Shown: positions 17,778-26,625, counted from the stretch's first letter. The stretch is DNA of 64,000 bases from Hathewaya massiliensis (GCF_902143515.1 NZ_CABFVD010000007.1:147426-211425), one strand, 5' to 3'. Numbers and translations: made by a program. The notes: generated from the letters alone by a model not told the origin.

Positions 17778-17969
17778 TCAATATTGTCTATCCTCAAAAA
17801 TATTACTTGATTCTCTCCACGCTTTTCTATTTTTAATATATATTTTATAATCTCCCATACTAGGGGAATTAACTAAGCTTAATCTCCATAAAATCTTATA
17901 TATCATATTTTTTATTAAAGTTCCTGGTACGCTAGGAGAACCTTAGTAAAAATTTTTTAATTTACCCAT
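17778..17969 (-). pseudogene. Small gene broken by in-frame TAA
   Basis: ATG 17969 with AGGAGG before it reads MGKLKNFY, then TAA, then continues in the same frame as GSPSVPGTLIKNMIYKILWR... for 54 codons to TGA at 17778, with no further stop. Length and composition suggest a former 63-residue phage protein inactivated by one nonsense change, or a readthrough gene. Function unknown. Confidence 0.5.
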
Positions 17970-18000
17970 TTCTACCTCCTATTTTCAAGTAAAATAAAAA

Positions 18001-18028
18001 GACACCTATCTAAGTAAGTGCCTTAATT
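18001..18028 (-). terminator. Terminator after lipoprotein gene
   Basis: GGCAC...GTGTC hairpin on the minus strand followed by TTTTTATTTTAC, directly after the lipoprotein stop. Confidence 0.5.
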
Positions 18029-18033
18029 TAATA

Positions 18034-18387
18034 TTAATCATTCATAAGTTTTACATCTAGTATTTTGTAACCTTTCATGTCACTTGTTAGTTGTAATTTT
18101 ACTACAAATCTATTTCTTATTTTAGCTCCTGTTTCATTTTCTGCATCAACATTACTACTTATAGCATATTCTTTAATATCATCATTCCCAGTTGCTACTT
18201 CTTTAATTTGATACTCTTCAAAGCTTGCTGGAAACTTAGCTGTTGATGGAGCTTTTAATTTTCCTTTAACTGCTTCTTGTGCCTTAACTATTATGGTTGC
18301 ATTTAAATCATCTTCTTTATTTTCAGAACACCCCATTAAAGATACTGATAACAATGCAACGATTAGTAAATAAACAATTTTTTTCAT
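18034..18387 (-). CDS. Prophage-encoded lipoprotein
   Basis: A 117-residue precursor with a basic start (MKKIVYLLIVALLSV) and lipobox LMGC, so lipidated at Cys20 and held on the outer face of the membrane. The mature part has GKLKAPSTAKFP, a stretch seen in many small bacterial lipoproteins of unknown role. It sits between head genes with its own downstream terminator, the layout of a 'moron'. A role in superinfection exclusion is a reasonable guess. Confidence 0.8.
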   Translation of the reverse strand: MKKIVYLLIVALLSVSLMGCSENKEDDLNATIIVKAQEAVKGKLKAPSTAKFPASFEEYQIKEVATGNDDIKEYAISSNVDAENETGAKIRNRFVVKLQLTSDMKGYKILDVKLMND

Positions 18388-18413
18388 GATATACCTCCCC
18401 TTTTTTAAAACAA

Positions 18414-19349
18414 TTATACCATAAATTCCTTGCCATATTCACTATACCAATCATCTAAATCGCTATTGCTTTCACCATGCAGCCAATCATGTAACTCTGA
18501 ACCTATATCCTCCATGCTCTTAGTTATAACAGGTGTAAAATAACAAATCCCATTAGGGTGATCTAAGGGCAATTCATCTGGCTTATATATCTTTTCATTT
18601 CTATCTAGACATATGTTGCAAGTTCTTCTATGGCTATTAGAAGTATGCCACTGTATACCTTCTGTAAAAGGATTAGCTTTACATGACCTCTGCATAGATA
18701 GTTGATACGCATGACTTATAGAAGTTACTGCAAGTCTAAAACTGTTATATTCTATCTTTTTATTGCCTACATAAGGATATATTCTTTTAAATTCCCAATC
18801 CTTTTTAACTTCTGGGTTAACATAATCCGATAAGTCTTTTGCTAATTCGTAAGTACTCTTCTTTTCAGCTAATCCCTTTTGAATTATATAGTCAAAATCT
18901 GCATTGGCTTTCTTTTCATGAGTCCATACTCTCTGTGAAAGTCCTCTACCATCTTTATAAAATTCACCGCTTATAAGCTCTTCTAATGTCCGTTGTGGTA
19001 TTTTAGAAAACATATTAGAAAAAGTTTCTTTAGAATTTAGGTTATATCTTGTATCAAGTAAATTAAAGAAATCAGTTTGAATCCCTGTAGCATATTTTGC
19101 ACTTTTTAGCATGGAGCCTTCTATATCTTTTTTCAAAATCTTGTTTAATTGCTTAATGTCAGATTTAAACTGTTTCTGATAATCAAGTAGCCATCTTTCA
19201 TTTAAACTGTCTTTATTTGCACTTTTAGCTCTTTTATTTAAATCTTTTGCTACATCTTTATACAATTCCTTTATATCACTCAATTGTTCTCTAGTAAGGC
19301 TTATCCTTCTTTTTTGGGCTTCCTCCACTAGCATTAAATATTCATTCAT
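18414..19349 (-). CDS. Head morphogenesis minor capsid protein (SPP1 gp7/Mu F-like)
   Basis: The 311-residue protein follows the portal gene and ends with a segment containing HRRTCNICLDRNEKIYKPDELPLDHPNGICYF, the Cys/His-containing signature of the SPP1 gp7 / Mu gpF family. These proteins bind the portal and affect DNA entry. The N-terminal half is helical. Confidence 0.85.
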   Translation of the reverse strand: MNEYLMLVEEAQKRRISLTREQLSDIKELYKDVAKDLNKRAKSANKDSLNERWLLDYQKQFKSDIKQLNKILKKDIEGSMLKSAKYATGIQTDFFNLLDTRYNLNSKETFSNMFSKIPQRTLEELISGEFYKDGRGLSQRVWTHEKKANADFDYIIQKGLAEKKSTYELAKDLSDYVNPEVKKDWEFKRIYPYVGNKKIEYNSFRLAVTSISHAYQLSMQRSCKANPFTEGIQWHTSNSHRRTCNICLDRNEKIYKPDELPLDHPNGICYFTPVITKSMEDIGSELHDWLHGESNSDLDDWYSEYGKEFMV

Positions 19350-19369
19350 ATGCTTCCCTCATTCCACCA

Positions 19370-20839
19370 TTAAGTATCTTGTAGAAATTGTTCATTTTCA
19401 GCATTAATGATAGTTGTTATATCCTCTGCTATTTCCTTCAATGCGCTTTCTGCATCCTCTTCATTACTGAAATCTTTAATGTAACTCCTATGGCTTCTAA
19501 CATTAGTTCTAACCTCTTCCATAGCTAGTCTTTTCTTGTCCTCTTCATCTTCCGGAATAGGATAATTCTTGTCTAAAACTATGTTATAAAGTAAATCATT
19601 CCATTCAGTATTCCAATCTTCATAACAATTGAATTTACCACAAGCTTGAACAATTAATCTAATCATTTGTCTTATGGCTGGTTCCCAATCGTGCCACTTT
19701 TCATCACAACGTGCCACAAGTTCTGAATATATATACTTTAGAGTTTTAGCACTAGGTATATTTCTTAGTTGTTCTGGATGCGGAACTCCTATTTTTTCAT
19801 GCATACTCTTGTCTATTTTATCTAAAAATTTTAGTACACCTTCTACATTATTAAAACTGCTTTCTATTCTTTTAACTTGTGCTTGCCTCTTACCTTCTGA
19901 ATCTTCTATGCTACGTAAAGCCATAAGTGCATTAGGAGCTATATTGCATGCATTGACCGTGTCCTCTGTTGCATCTATAATAGTAGTTTGACCAAACATT
20001 GAAAATCTTAAGCTATCATTTAAATCTGATAACCTTTTATTATAGCTTTCTTGCAGCGGTTTTAAATCTTTTATATCTGAACTTCCATAAGGATTTATAA
20101 TACTTTGTTCATTTACTATTATCCAACAAGGTATTTTATCAATGCCTGTATCCATTTCCTCTGTGTCTATAGGTGTATCAAGATTGTTAGCAATGAAAGT
20201 TTCTTTTTTTAGAAAACAACTACTTTTATTGTCCTCTTCATTTTCTTTTAGGAAGTAAGTGTATCTATACCATAGTTGTTTATCATCTTCAGAATTAGAT
20301 GTACTAGAATCTTGTCTTATTAAGACTACACTTTTCAACTTGTTTGCATCATTAGGATCTACTTCATAATTAAAATCATTAATATCATGATAGTAAAGCC
20401 TTACTGGTTGCCCTGGGTTAGCTTCAAGTCTTAACATTACCCTCTTTGTTACACTTGCAATCCTAAATGTTTTCATGGTATTGCTCCAAAACTTTGAAGC
20501 ACCCAATATAGAATCAATATATCTTCTTAAATCTTCGCATTTTTCTCTATCCTTTTTATCAAATGGTTTGAATAAGATATCAGGACTTCTTCCAAACATA
20601 AACCTAGCTTGTTTATTTATTAAAGGTTTAACTTTATTATCTACCACTTGGCTAGGTACATAGTCCAAATCATCTAATACAAGCCAACTTTGTCCTAAGA
20701 GATCATTGTCTATTAAGGCCTCTTCCATGTTTTCGCATTCACCCAAATAAAAAAGAAAGTCTTTTAATGCTTTCTTTCTCTCTTTCTTCTCTTCATTACT
20801 TAATTTAAGCAATGTTTCTTTTATATCTTTTACATGCAT
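19370..20839 (-). CDS. Portal protein (SPP1 gp6-like)
   Basis: The 489-residue protein starts at ATG 20839, which overlaps the terminase stop (TAATG), with AAAGGAGG upstream inside terL exon 2. KPLINKQARFMFGRSPDILFKPF, PVRLYYHDINDFNYEVDPND and LKPLQESYNKRLSDLNDSLRF are typical of SPP1-type portals, which form the ring at one capsid vertex for DNA packaging. Confidence 0.88.
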   Translation of the reverse strand: MHVKDIKETLLKLSNEEKKERKKALKDFLFYLGECENMEEALIDNDLLGQSWLVLDDLDYVPSQVVDNKVKPLINKQARFMFGRSPDILFKPFDKKDREKCEDLRRYIDSILGASKFWSNTMKTFRIASVTKRVMLRLEANPGQPVRLYYHDINDFNYEVDPNDANKLKSVVLIRQDSSTSNSEDDKQLWYRYTYFLKENEEDNKSSCFLKKETFIANNLDTPIDTEEMDTGIDKIPCWIIVNEQSIINPYGSSDIKDLKPLQESYNKRLSDLNDSLRFSMFGQTTIIDATEDTVNACNIAPNALMALRSIEDSEGKRQAQVKRIESSFNNVEGVLKFLDKIDKSMHEKIGVPHPEQLRNIPSAKTLKYIYSELVARCDEKWHDWEPAIRQMIRLIVQACGKFNCYEDWNTEWNDLLYNIVLDKNYPIPEDEEDKKRLAMEEVRTNVRSHRSYIKDFSNEEDAESALKEIAEDITTIINAENEQFLQDT

Positions 20840-20978
20840 TAAAATACACTACCTCCTTTCTTTTTATATTGTTTAATAATGTTTTGCTTAAGTCCCATAC
20901 CTTTGTTGTAAACATCTTTATTGTATTTTTGTTCTTTGATGTCAGCTACTTCATATCCATCTAATCCGTACCATATAG
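20839..20978 (-). CDS. terL: Terminase large subunit, exon 2
   Basis: After removal of the intron this exon adds the C-terminus IWYGLDGYEVADIKEQKYN... to TAA at 20839. The frame has no start of its own and is open only from inside the intron. Exon 1 ends in phase 1 and this exon starts with two bases to complete the codon, giving a 447-residue protein. Confidence 0.8.
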
Positions 20979-21989
20979 CACTACATTTTTGTTATCGTAA
21001 AGGCTCTTTATCCTCTACTTCTTACAGTTGTTATTCCTGTAAGCTCGGACTATCTATTAATTTATTATAATCAAATTCATATATTCTGTAAGTTTTTTTA
21101 ACTATCCAATTCTTTTTAATAGCGTCTGTTACATTTACTTTACCCGCAAAGAATTCTCTAGCTTTTCTATTGTAAGGAAAATATAGTTTTTCACCTGTGT
21201 TTATATTTTCAACTACTACTGTTTGATATTTAGAATTTTTATTTATTTCAATTATTTTTCTAACATCTAGTTTATCACTTAAATAAAAATATTCTTTAAC
21301 TCTGTTGTTTAAAGCTCTACTTTCTACATATCCCAATGTTCTTCTAGTAGCTTCTGATACTCCTATGTACTCACCTATATAGTTTAATAAGTAATCATAA
21401 ACATACACTTTAGAACACTTATTAATAGTCATATTATTTATTGCATTACCATAATGAACATTTTCTAATCTAGTTACCCATTCAAGGTTTTTATAATTAT
21501 TGTTTGATTTATCTTCATCTTTATGATTAACCTCAGGATTATTCTTAGGATTAGATATATATGCTAATGCAACTAATCTATGAATGTATGCTTTTTTCCA
21601 TTTTCTTTCACCTTTTAGCTTTAAACTAACAACTTTATATCCTTTACCATTATCATGACTTGCTAATGGCTTATTTGTTTTAGTTGAGAATATAAATCCT
21701 TCCTTGCTTACAAAATATATATCTAGTACTTCTTTGTATCCCTCTATGGTATTTACTTTTATCATATGATATCACCTCAATAATATTATACCATACCAAA
21801 TGACATAATCAAAGTACTATCTTATAATAAATTTCGAGGTCTCGTGGGTGAATTATATTCTGTAAAACAGTTTCATCACCTAGTCTCTGCCCCTCACATA
21901 GCTTTTAAACATATGTGTTCGGTTCGGATTAGCATTTCAGCTTTCCCGCTTAATACCTCGATTTATACACGCCTAGGCTGGTATGTCCA
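20979..21989 (-). ncRNA. Group I intron in terL
   Basis: Conserved core elements read in order on the minus strand: P (AAGCGGGAAAGC, 21951-21940), Q (GCTAATCCGA), R (GCAGAGACTA, 21890-21881) and S (AGATAGTCC, 21055-21047), then a P9 hairpin CTTACAG/CTGTAAG (21043-21037/21027-21021). For P1, exon end ACACGT (21995-21990) pairs with GCGTGT (21972-21967), giving the expected U.G at the 5' splice site. The intron would end with G at 20979. It carries an HNH endonuclease ORF. Confidence 0.88.
21031..21765 (-). CDS. Intron-encoded HNH homing endonuclease
   Basis: The 244-residue protein has a NUMOD4-like start (FVSKEGFIFSTKTNKPL), HNH core residues in AYIHRLVALAYISNPKNN, EVNHKDEDKSNNNYKNLEWV, and a C-terminal DNA-binding repeat region (KVYVYDYLLNYIGEYIGVSEA). 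Its last codons overlap the intron's S element and P9, so ORF and ribozyme are interlocked. It would spread the intron to intronless terL genes. Confidence 0.88.
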   Translation of the reverse strand: MIKVNTIEGYKEVLDIYFVSKEGFIFSTKTNKPLASHDNGKGYKVVSLKLKGERKWKKAYIHRLVALAYISNPKNNPEVNHKDEDKSNNNYKNLEWVTRLENVHYGNAINNMTINKCSKVYVYDYLLNYIGEYIGVSEATRRTLGYVESRALNNRVKEYFYLSDKLDVRKIIEINKNSKYQTVVVENINTGEKLYFPYNRKAREFFAGKVNVTDAIKKNWIVKKTYRIYEFDYNKLIDSPSLQE

Positions 21990-23193
21990 ACGTGTGTGGA
22001 TCTATATTGAATTCATCTTCTATGATTTCTCCATCTTTATTTAGTGCATAGGTTAATTCAGATAATTCTTCTATGGTGTTTCTGCAATTAGAAGAACACA
22101 CTATTTTTTTAAACCTTTTAACCTTCTTAGTGTTTTGAAGTCTACTACCCGGAAACTTTTTAGCACCTATTATATTGAATCCCTCTTGTCTGTAGTATTT
22201 AATAGTTTTAGGTTCTGCACTATCTGCTCTAATAAGTTCCTGTGACCTTTTAAACTCTTCTATTTCAATAGCTGTTTTATCATCTGTCATTTTGTTTTTA
22301 TAGTATTCCCAGTAAATATAAAGAATTTTTTTATCATCATCTATAGCCATTCTAATTAAAGCATTAAATGATGTTTCAAACCCAAAATCAAACCCTACTC
22401 TTCTAATAGGATTTTTAATATCTCTTATAGCTTCCAAGACTTCAAAGTGTGCCCATTCTTCAAACTGTGGTAATACTCTTATACCATTAACCCCAAATCT
22501 TCCCTTTCTAGCTACTCTATATAAATCAGGGTCATATGTTTTCATTTCTTCTAGCTGATCTATATAGCTTTTAGGAAGAAATAAATTATCCTCAGCTAAA
22601 GAGTGATGGTAATAGGTATTGTTTGTAACTATTATTCTTTCTTTATATAGCTCTTCATCGTTCAATATAAACCTATCATTTTTATTATCTATAAAAAAGT
22701 GTTTATAACTCCAGTTAGCTTTTGATACTGGGTTAGTTGATAAAATCATATATAGTGATAATGTAGGATGCCTTAATCTACCTAATAATTCTTTAAATCC
22801 TGCATACTTAATCTCTGAACATTCTTCTATCCACACTATAGAAACATTGTGTATAGATTTTAATTTAGCCGGCTTATCCATGCCTTTAAATATTATCTTA
22901 GAACCGTTAGGAAATCTTATTTGCATTGGAGAAGTAATGCATTTAATCCTATCATCTAATCCCATTTCTATTATTATTTCTTCAAATAATGAGTAACATG
23001 AATCTCTGATAGTGTCATAAACATTTCTAACTACCAATGCTGTTCTTTTTTCTTCTAAAAGCTTAAGAATTAACTTTAAGGCTACATGATAACTCTTTGA
23101 TGATCCATATCCTCCAACTAAAAAATAAAATTTCATAGCCCATTCAAATAAAAAATCTTCAAAATGAGGGTTAACTTCCTTTTCTATAGCCAT
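21990..23193 (-). CDS. terL: Terminase large subunit, exon 1 (ATPase + nuclease)
   Basis: The packaging motor ATPase: Walker [11 protein letters not shown] near residue 29, Walker B IVWIEE near 123, and the nuclease start [11 protein letters not shown] near 268, as in PBSX/Terminase_3 family proteins. Starts at ATG 23193, overlapping the small-subunit end by one base. Unspliced translation would stop 6 codons after the splice site (LDIPA then TAG), losing the C-terminal nuclease residues. Confidence 0.9.
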
Positions 23194-23900
23194 TAATCCT
23201 CACCCTTTCGTTTGATTAATATTTCTATAGGCTTATCCTTGTTATCATCTTTACTTATATCAGCTTTAAGTTTTTCTATTCTTAATTTTTGTTCTTCTGT
23301 GGCCATTTCCCAATTAGCATTTATCATTTCATCATACTGCTTAATTAAACTTCTTAATTCACCCATGGCTCTACTCTGAGCATTAAGGAAAGTAGCCTGT
23401 CTATCCCATGCAAACTGAAACTCCCACTCTTCTTCATTACTTTCCCCATTTTCTGAAAAGCTTTCTTTTTTCTTCTTAAGTTCTTTTATCATTTCCTCTT
23501 TATCTGTTACATGCATTATTCTTTGTGCCCTTATTATTGCTGCATACTGTATTGTTATGTTCTCCCAAAGTATATCCAATTGATCCTTTTCTTTTATTTC
23601 TTGAATTATATTTAGTGTATCCTCTGGAAGGTACTTAGAAAAAAAGCCATGGGTTTCAGCATTCTTATTCCTTGCTGGAGCTCCATGGCCTACTGCATTC
23701 TTATTATTTAAGGGTGCACCCTTCTTCTTTTTGTGTGCACCCTTGTTTTTCTTCTCTTCTACCCAGTTATATCTCTTTACCCATGACTTAATTGTGTTTA
23801 AACTAACTGAATATTTTTCAGCTAGTTCTTTATACTTCATACCCTTAAAATAATCTTGCTTTGCTTTTTCCCTTACATCTGGTCCTCTTATGTCTTCCAT
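23193..23900 (-). CDS. terS: Terminase small subunit (XtmA-like)
   Basis: The 235-residue protein has an N-terminal helix-turn-helix ([21 protein letters not shown]) that would bind the packaging site, then the characteristic [20 protein letters not shown] and [11 protein letters not shown] of the PBSX-type small subunit, then a helical oligomerisation region. It abuts terL. Confidence 0.9.
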   Translation of the reverse strand: MEDIRGPDVREKAKQDYFKGMKYKELAEKYSVSLNTIKSWVKRYNWVEEKKNKGAHKKKKGAPLNNKNAVGHGAPARNKNAETHGFFSKYLPEDTLNIIQEIKEKDQLDILWENITIQYAAIIRAQRIMHVTDKEEMIKELKKKKESFSENGESNEEEWEFQFAWDRQATFLNAQSRAMGELRSLIKQYDEMINANWEMATEEQKLRIEKLKADISKDDNKDKPIEILIKRKGED

Positions 23901-23942
23901 AACACCACCTCATGCTAATTGCTTTGTTTGTTTTGCTTAATA

Positions 23943-23972
23943 AAAGAGTACCTAAATAAATAGATACTCTTT
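23943..23972 (-). terminator. Terminator after the HEPN-like gene
   Basis: AAAGAGTA and TACTCTTT pair over 8 bp (23943-23950 / 23965-23972) and on the minus strand are followed by TATTAAGC. It separates the cargo gene from terS. Confidence 0.55.
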
Positions 23973-23977
23973 AGACT

Positions 23978-24868
23978 CTATAATTCTATATTTGATATTA
24001 TATATTTACTTAATTTTAATATTTCATTATGATAATCTATCAATTTAGGTATTACACTATAATCTAAATCTATACATTCATATTGAAAGTCGTTACTATT
24101 AAAGTCTTCTTTTTTATTACTTCCACTAACATCTATAATTTTAATTTGACATTTATTATCAAACTCTTCTCCCTCAAACCTTAAAACTCCTCTATGTTTA
24201 AACTTATTACACCAATTTCTAACTTCTTGAAACTTAGGATATAAACAATATTTTTCTAAACGAAATTCCTTTAAAAAAATAGGATCCTTTTCTTTATCTA
24301 GCTTATCAATAAGTTTATTTAAGTTGCATTTTTCTAGTATCTCACTCAAGTTATTACCCTTATAAAAGTCTTTATATACCCAAATTATTTGCATTAATAT
24401 TTCAAATGTTGAATAATACGAATAAATTGCATTTTCTGCATTAAAACACCTTTGCAAATAATAATAGTCATATATATAATCATTTATATCCGAATTTAAA
24501 AAATCTATATCAATAATATTAGAACACTTGATAAGTTCATATCTTGCCTTATTTATATATCTCTGTAATGTATCTATTAACTTCAGTAAGCATTGTTTCT
24601 TTGTATCGATAGCAATGCTACCTAAATATCTTGAGAAATTACATGTTTCTAAATTCCCAACTTTATCATTAAATAATTCTCCATACTTAAATTCTTTTTT
24701 TCTGTATAAATATACATTCTTCTCTAAAGCTTCATGTGTTAATGAAGTTTCACTACTATTACCTTTGAACTTTCTTATAAATTCTTCAAGTTTAACCCAT
24801 TTATCATCTTCCTTTATATAAAAATATTGAGAACACTTAATCTCACTAGTACAACTACCTTTAATCAT
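23978..24868 (-). CDS. Unknown protein, HEPN-like, probable cargo gene
   Basis: The 296-residue protein (MIKGSCTSEIKCSQYFYIKE) starts behind GGGAGGTATTGTTAGG. It is largely helical, very rich in Ile, Lys, Asn, Tyr and more AT-rich than its neighbours. Near residue 218 it has VRNWCNKFKHRGVLRF, recalling the RN...KH element of Cthe_2314-like HEPN proteins. Its own downstream terminator and odd composition suggest a recently gained gene, maybe for defence or exclusion. Family assignment is tentative. Confidence 0.55.
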   Translation of the reverse strand: MIKGSCTSEIKCSQYFYIKEDDKWVKLEEFIRKFKGNSSETSLTHEALEKNVYLYRKKEFKYGELFNDKVGNLETCNFSRYLGSIAIDTKKQCLLKLIDTLQRYINKARYELIKCSNIIDIDFLNSDINDYIYDYYYLQRCFNAENAIYSYYSTFEILMQIIWVYKDFYKGNNLSEILEKCNLNKLIDKLDKEKDPIFLKEFRLEKYCLYPKFQEVRNWCNKFKHRGVLRFEGEEFDNKCQIKIIDVSGSNKKEDFNSNDFQYECIDLDYSVIPKLIDYHNEILKLSKYIISNIEL

Positions 24869-25003
24869 CCTAACAATACCTCCCTTTAAAATATAGTTAT
24901 ATTATATTTTCTACATTTTAGGAATTTTCCCTTTATTTTTCGTTCGCCCTTTTCCTCTATAACTTATATAAAAAGGAAATATTTATTTCTGATTAATTAA
25001 ACT

Positions 25004-25096
25004 CTATCCCATAAGATAGTAACCATTTTTAGTTCTCTTAACTTCTCTTCCTATTTTTCTTAATCTCATTGCCCAACTTTTACTTATTCTTTTCAT
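25004..25096 (-). CDS. Small basic protein
   Basis: A 30-residue frame (MKRISKSWAMRLRKIGREVK) starts at ATG 25096, with TTGGAGAG 7 bases upstream. Eleven Lys/Arg residues. It fills the gap between the Rha-like gene and the HEPN-like gene. Function unknown. Confidence 0.45.
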   Translation of the reverse strand: MKRISKSWAMRLRKIGREVKRTKNGYYLMG

Positions 25097-25141
25097 AGTT
25101 TATCTCTCCAATCTATATTTCTTCTATTAACTTCTTTGTTT

Positions 25142-25960
25142 CTACCTTACGTCTTTATACAATTCCCTCATTGTTTTTCCTCCCCCTGATATAACTGGTA
25201 AACCTAACTTATTAATTTTAACAATAGGGTTTGATGATATCATTTTCTGCTCTGGGAGATAACTCAACTCAACTAGTAACTTACATTTCCCTTTGCATAT
25301 TTGATATATGTCCTTATAATAAGTCTCTTTTTCTACTTCTTCTTTTATTACATGCTCTATTAAGTTTTCTAAGTTATATATTACATCTAGCACCCTTTTA
25401 GTCGCTTTATCTCTACTATTAGAAGCTATCCCCACACAATTATTAACTAACTTACTATATGTCATATATAATTTACCTGCATTTTTGCTTCCTTGTGATA
25501 TCGCTAATGGTATTAACCTATCCATTATTACGTCTGTCTCATTTCTTCTAGCTAATTTCCCTTTTATTCTTGTTTCTTGCCATTCACTAGATAACTTTTC
25601 TTTAATAAAGTTTTCCATTGCATTGAAGGCTTGTATATATTTTAATTTCCACTCAAGAGCTTTTTGACCCGTGAAGCCCATTACCAATAAACTGAATCCA
25701 TCTCTTGTTAAAAGATACTCTGGATATTTTCTGTTTTTACTATCTGTATACTCTGATTCAATAAAGTAATCTCGTGGATTTCCACCTGATTGAATGATCC
25801 CATCTACTAACCCATTTATATGCTTCCCTTTTCTTGTTTCACCTGAAATAGTTTTTAAAATATTACTATGTTCTTTATTGAAATTTTCAGATACTATTCT
25901 ACTACTTACTACAGCTTTATTATTTTTGTTTATAATCCCTAAGCTTATTAAATTCTTCAT
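25142..25960 (-). CDS. Rha-family phage regulatory protein/antirepressor
   Basis: The 272-residue protein has the N-terminal Rha domain (VVSSRIVSENFNKEHSNILKTI, YFIESEYTDSKNRKYPEY, LLTRDGFSLLVMGFTG, ALEWKLKYIQAFNAME), a DNA-interacting regulatory domain common in temperate phages. Its AGGAGG (25974-25969) lies in one arm of a stable hairpin (see 25966-26055), so translation is probably controlled. Confidence 0.85.
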   Translation of the reverse strand: MKNLISLGIINKNNKAVVSSRIVSENFNKEHSNILKTISGETRKGKHINGLVDGIIQSGGNPRDYFIESEYTDSKNRKYPEYLLTRDGFSLLVMGFTGQKALEWKLKYIQAFNAMENFIKEKLSSEWQETRIKGKLARRNETDVIMDRLIPLAISQGSKNAGKLYMTYSKLVNNCVGIASNSRDKATKRVLDVIYNLENLIEHVIKEEVEKETYYKDIYQICKGKCKLLVELSYLPEQKMISSNPIVKINKLGLPVISGGGKTMRELYKDVR

Positions 25961-25965
25961 AACAT

Positions 25966-26055
25966 ATACCTCCTAGAATTTTATTAGTCTAGGAGTAGTG
26001 GGAACTTGCCCCACCATTCTTCTCTCCTAGGAGGTGGCAGGTTTTTATCCTGCAA
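25966..26055 (-). promoter_or_regulatory. Candidate bistable RNA switch in the Rha leader
   Basis: On the minus strand CTAGGAG occurs twice (26030-26024 and 25976-25970, the second being the ribosome site) with one CTCCTAG between (25995-25989). CTCCTAGA can pair with TCTAGGAG over the ribosome site (8 bp, 10-base loop) or with the upstream copy, enclosing a GTGGG/CCCAC hairpin (26014-26010/26002-25998). A GCAGG/CCTGC hairpin (26053-26049/26041-26037) precedes it. The two states are mutually exclusive. Confidence 0.55.
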
Positions 26056-26070
26056 ACCTAAAAATGTGTA

Positions 26071-26096
26071 TAAAAAAAGACACCTTTTACAGTGTC
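26071..26096 (-). terminator. Terminator after small membrane protein gene
   Basis: GACAC...GTGTC hairpin (26096-26092/26083-26079) followed by TTTTTTTA on the minus strand, 10 bases after the stop of the membrane protein gene. Confidence 0.65.
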
Positions 26097-26105
26097 CTCT
26101 TAGAT

Positions 26106-26300
26106 CTATTTATTTGTTTGCTTCTCTACCCAGTTTTTAAAATTCCTATATAAACTAAGTGTTAGAGTTGTACCTATTATGTTATCTACTTTTCTAGAAG
26201 TTATTACTCCATCTATCCATAGCTCTAACCCTCGCCACACTAATAACATGCAAACCATAATACCAAATAGTATTAATAAATTAGTTATATATTTTTTCAT
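26106..26300 (-). CDS. Small membrane protein
   Basis: A 64-residue protein with one hydrophobic segment (ITNLLILFGIMVCMLLVW, about residues 4-21) and a soluble basic end (SLYRNFKNWVEKQTNK). GGAGC overlaps the stop of the preceding gene. Holin-like size but lies far from any lysis gene; function unknown. Confidence 0.65.
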   Translation of the reverse strand: MKKYITNLLILFGIMVCMLLVWRGLELWIDGVITSRKVDNIIGTTLTLSLYRNFKNWVEKQTNK

Positions 26301-26311
26301 TTCTTTAGCTC

Positions 26312-26443
26312 CTAAAGTTCCATCATTCTTTTTATTGCTTTGAAAAATCCTTTAATAGGTTTAATTCTTACATATTCCTTTATTAAGCCTTTCCATGTAA
26401 ACCACCCATCAACATTATTATTTTTAATATAGTAAAATCTGAT
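26312..26443 (-). CDS. Small basic protein with ATC start
   Basis: After an in-frame TGA at 26457 the frame runs to TAG at 26312. Its product RFYYIKNNNVDGWFTWKGL... ends KPIKGFFKAIKRMMEL, 43 residues counting the start. No ATG, GTG or TTG lies before the Trp-rich core. GAGGTG (26454-26449) precedes ATC at 26443 by 5 bases. ATT at 26446 is too close. Neighbouring genes are closely spaced on both sides. Confidence 0.5.
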   Translation of the reverse strand: MRFYYIKNNNVDGWFTWKGLIKEYVRIKPIKGFFKAIKRMMEL

Positions 26444-26457
26444 AATAACACCTCATT

Positions 26458-26625
26458 TTACTTCTGTTTTATTGATCCACCTTTTCCTCTGTAATAACTG
26501 TCATGTTTCATAAGGTTCTCTACATCAGAAAAAGAGAGGCTTTCTTTTCCTCTCTCCTTCTTATCACCTTTTAGTTTTTTATATACTTCTGGTTGTTGGT
26601 CTTTTAATATTTCACCTATTCTCAT
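26458..26625 (-). CDS. Conserved small phage protein
   Basis: A 55-residue charged protein (MRIGEILKDQQPEVYKKLKG, ending YYRGKGGSIKQK) starts at ATG 26625 behind GAGGTGAGAGATT and overlaps the end of the upstream gene. Function unknown. Confidence 0.6.
   Translation of the reverse strand: MRIGEILKDQQPEVYKKLKGDKKERGKESLSFSDVENLMKHDSYYRGKGGSIKQK

Noticed and set aside
21031..21765. HNH gene as an independent gene after a truncated terL
   Set aside because: Group I core elements on both sides and the continued terL frame at 20978 show it is intron-encoded.
25998..26014. Hairpin resembling a tRNA T-arm
   Set aside because: Five pairs and a seven-base loop, but the loop lacks TTC and no cloverleaf surrounds it; it is better explained as part of the Rha leader fold.
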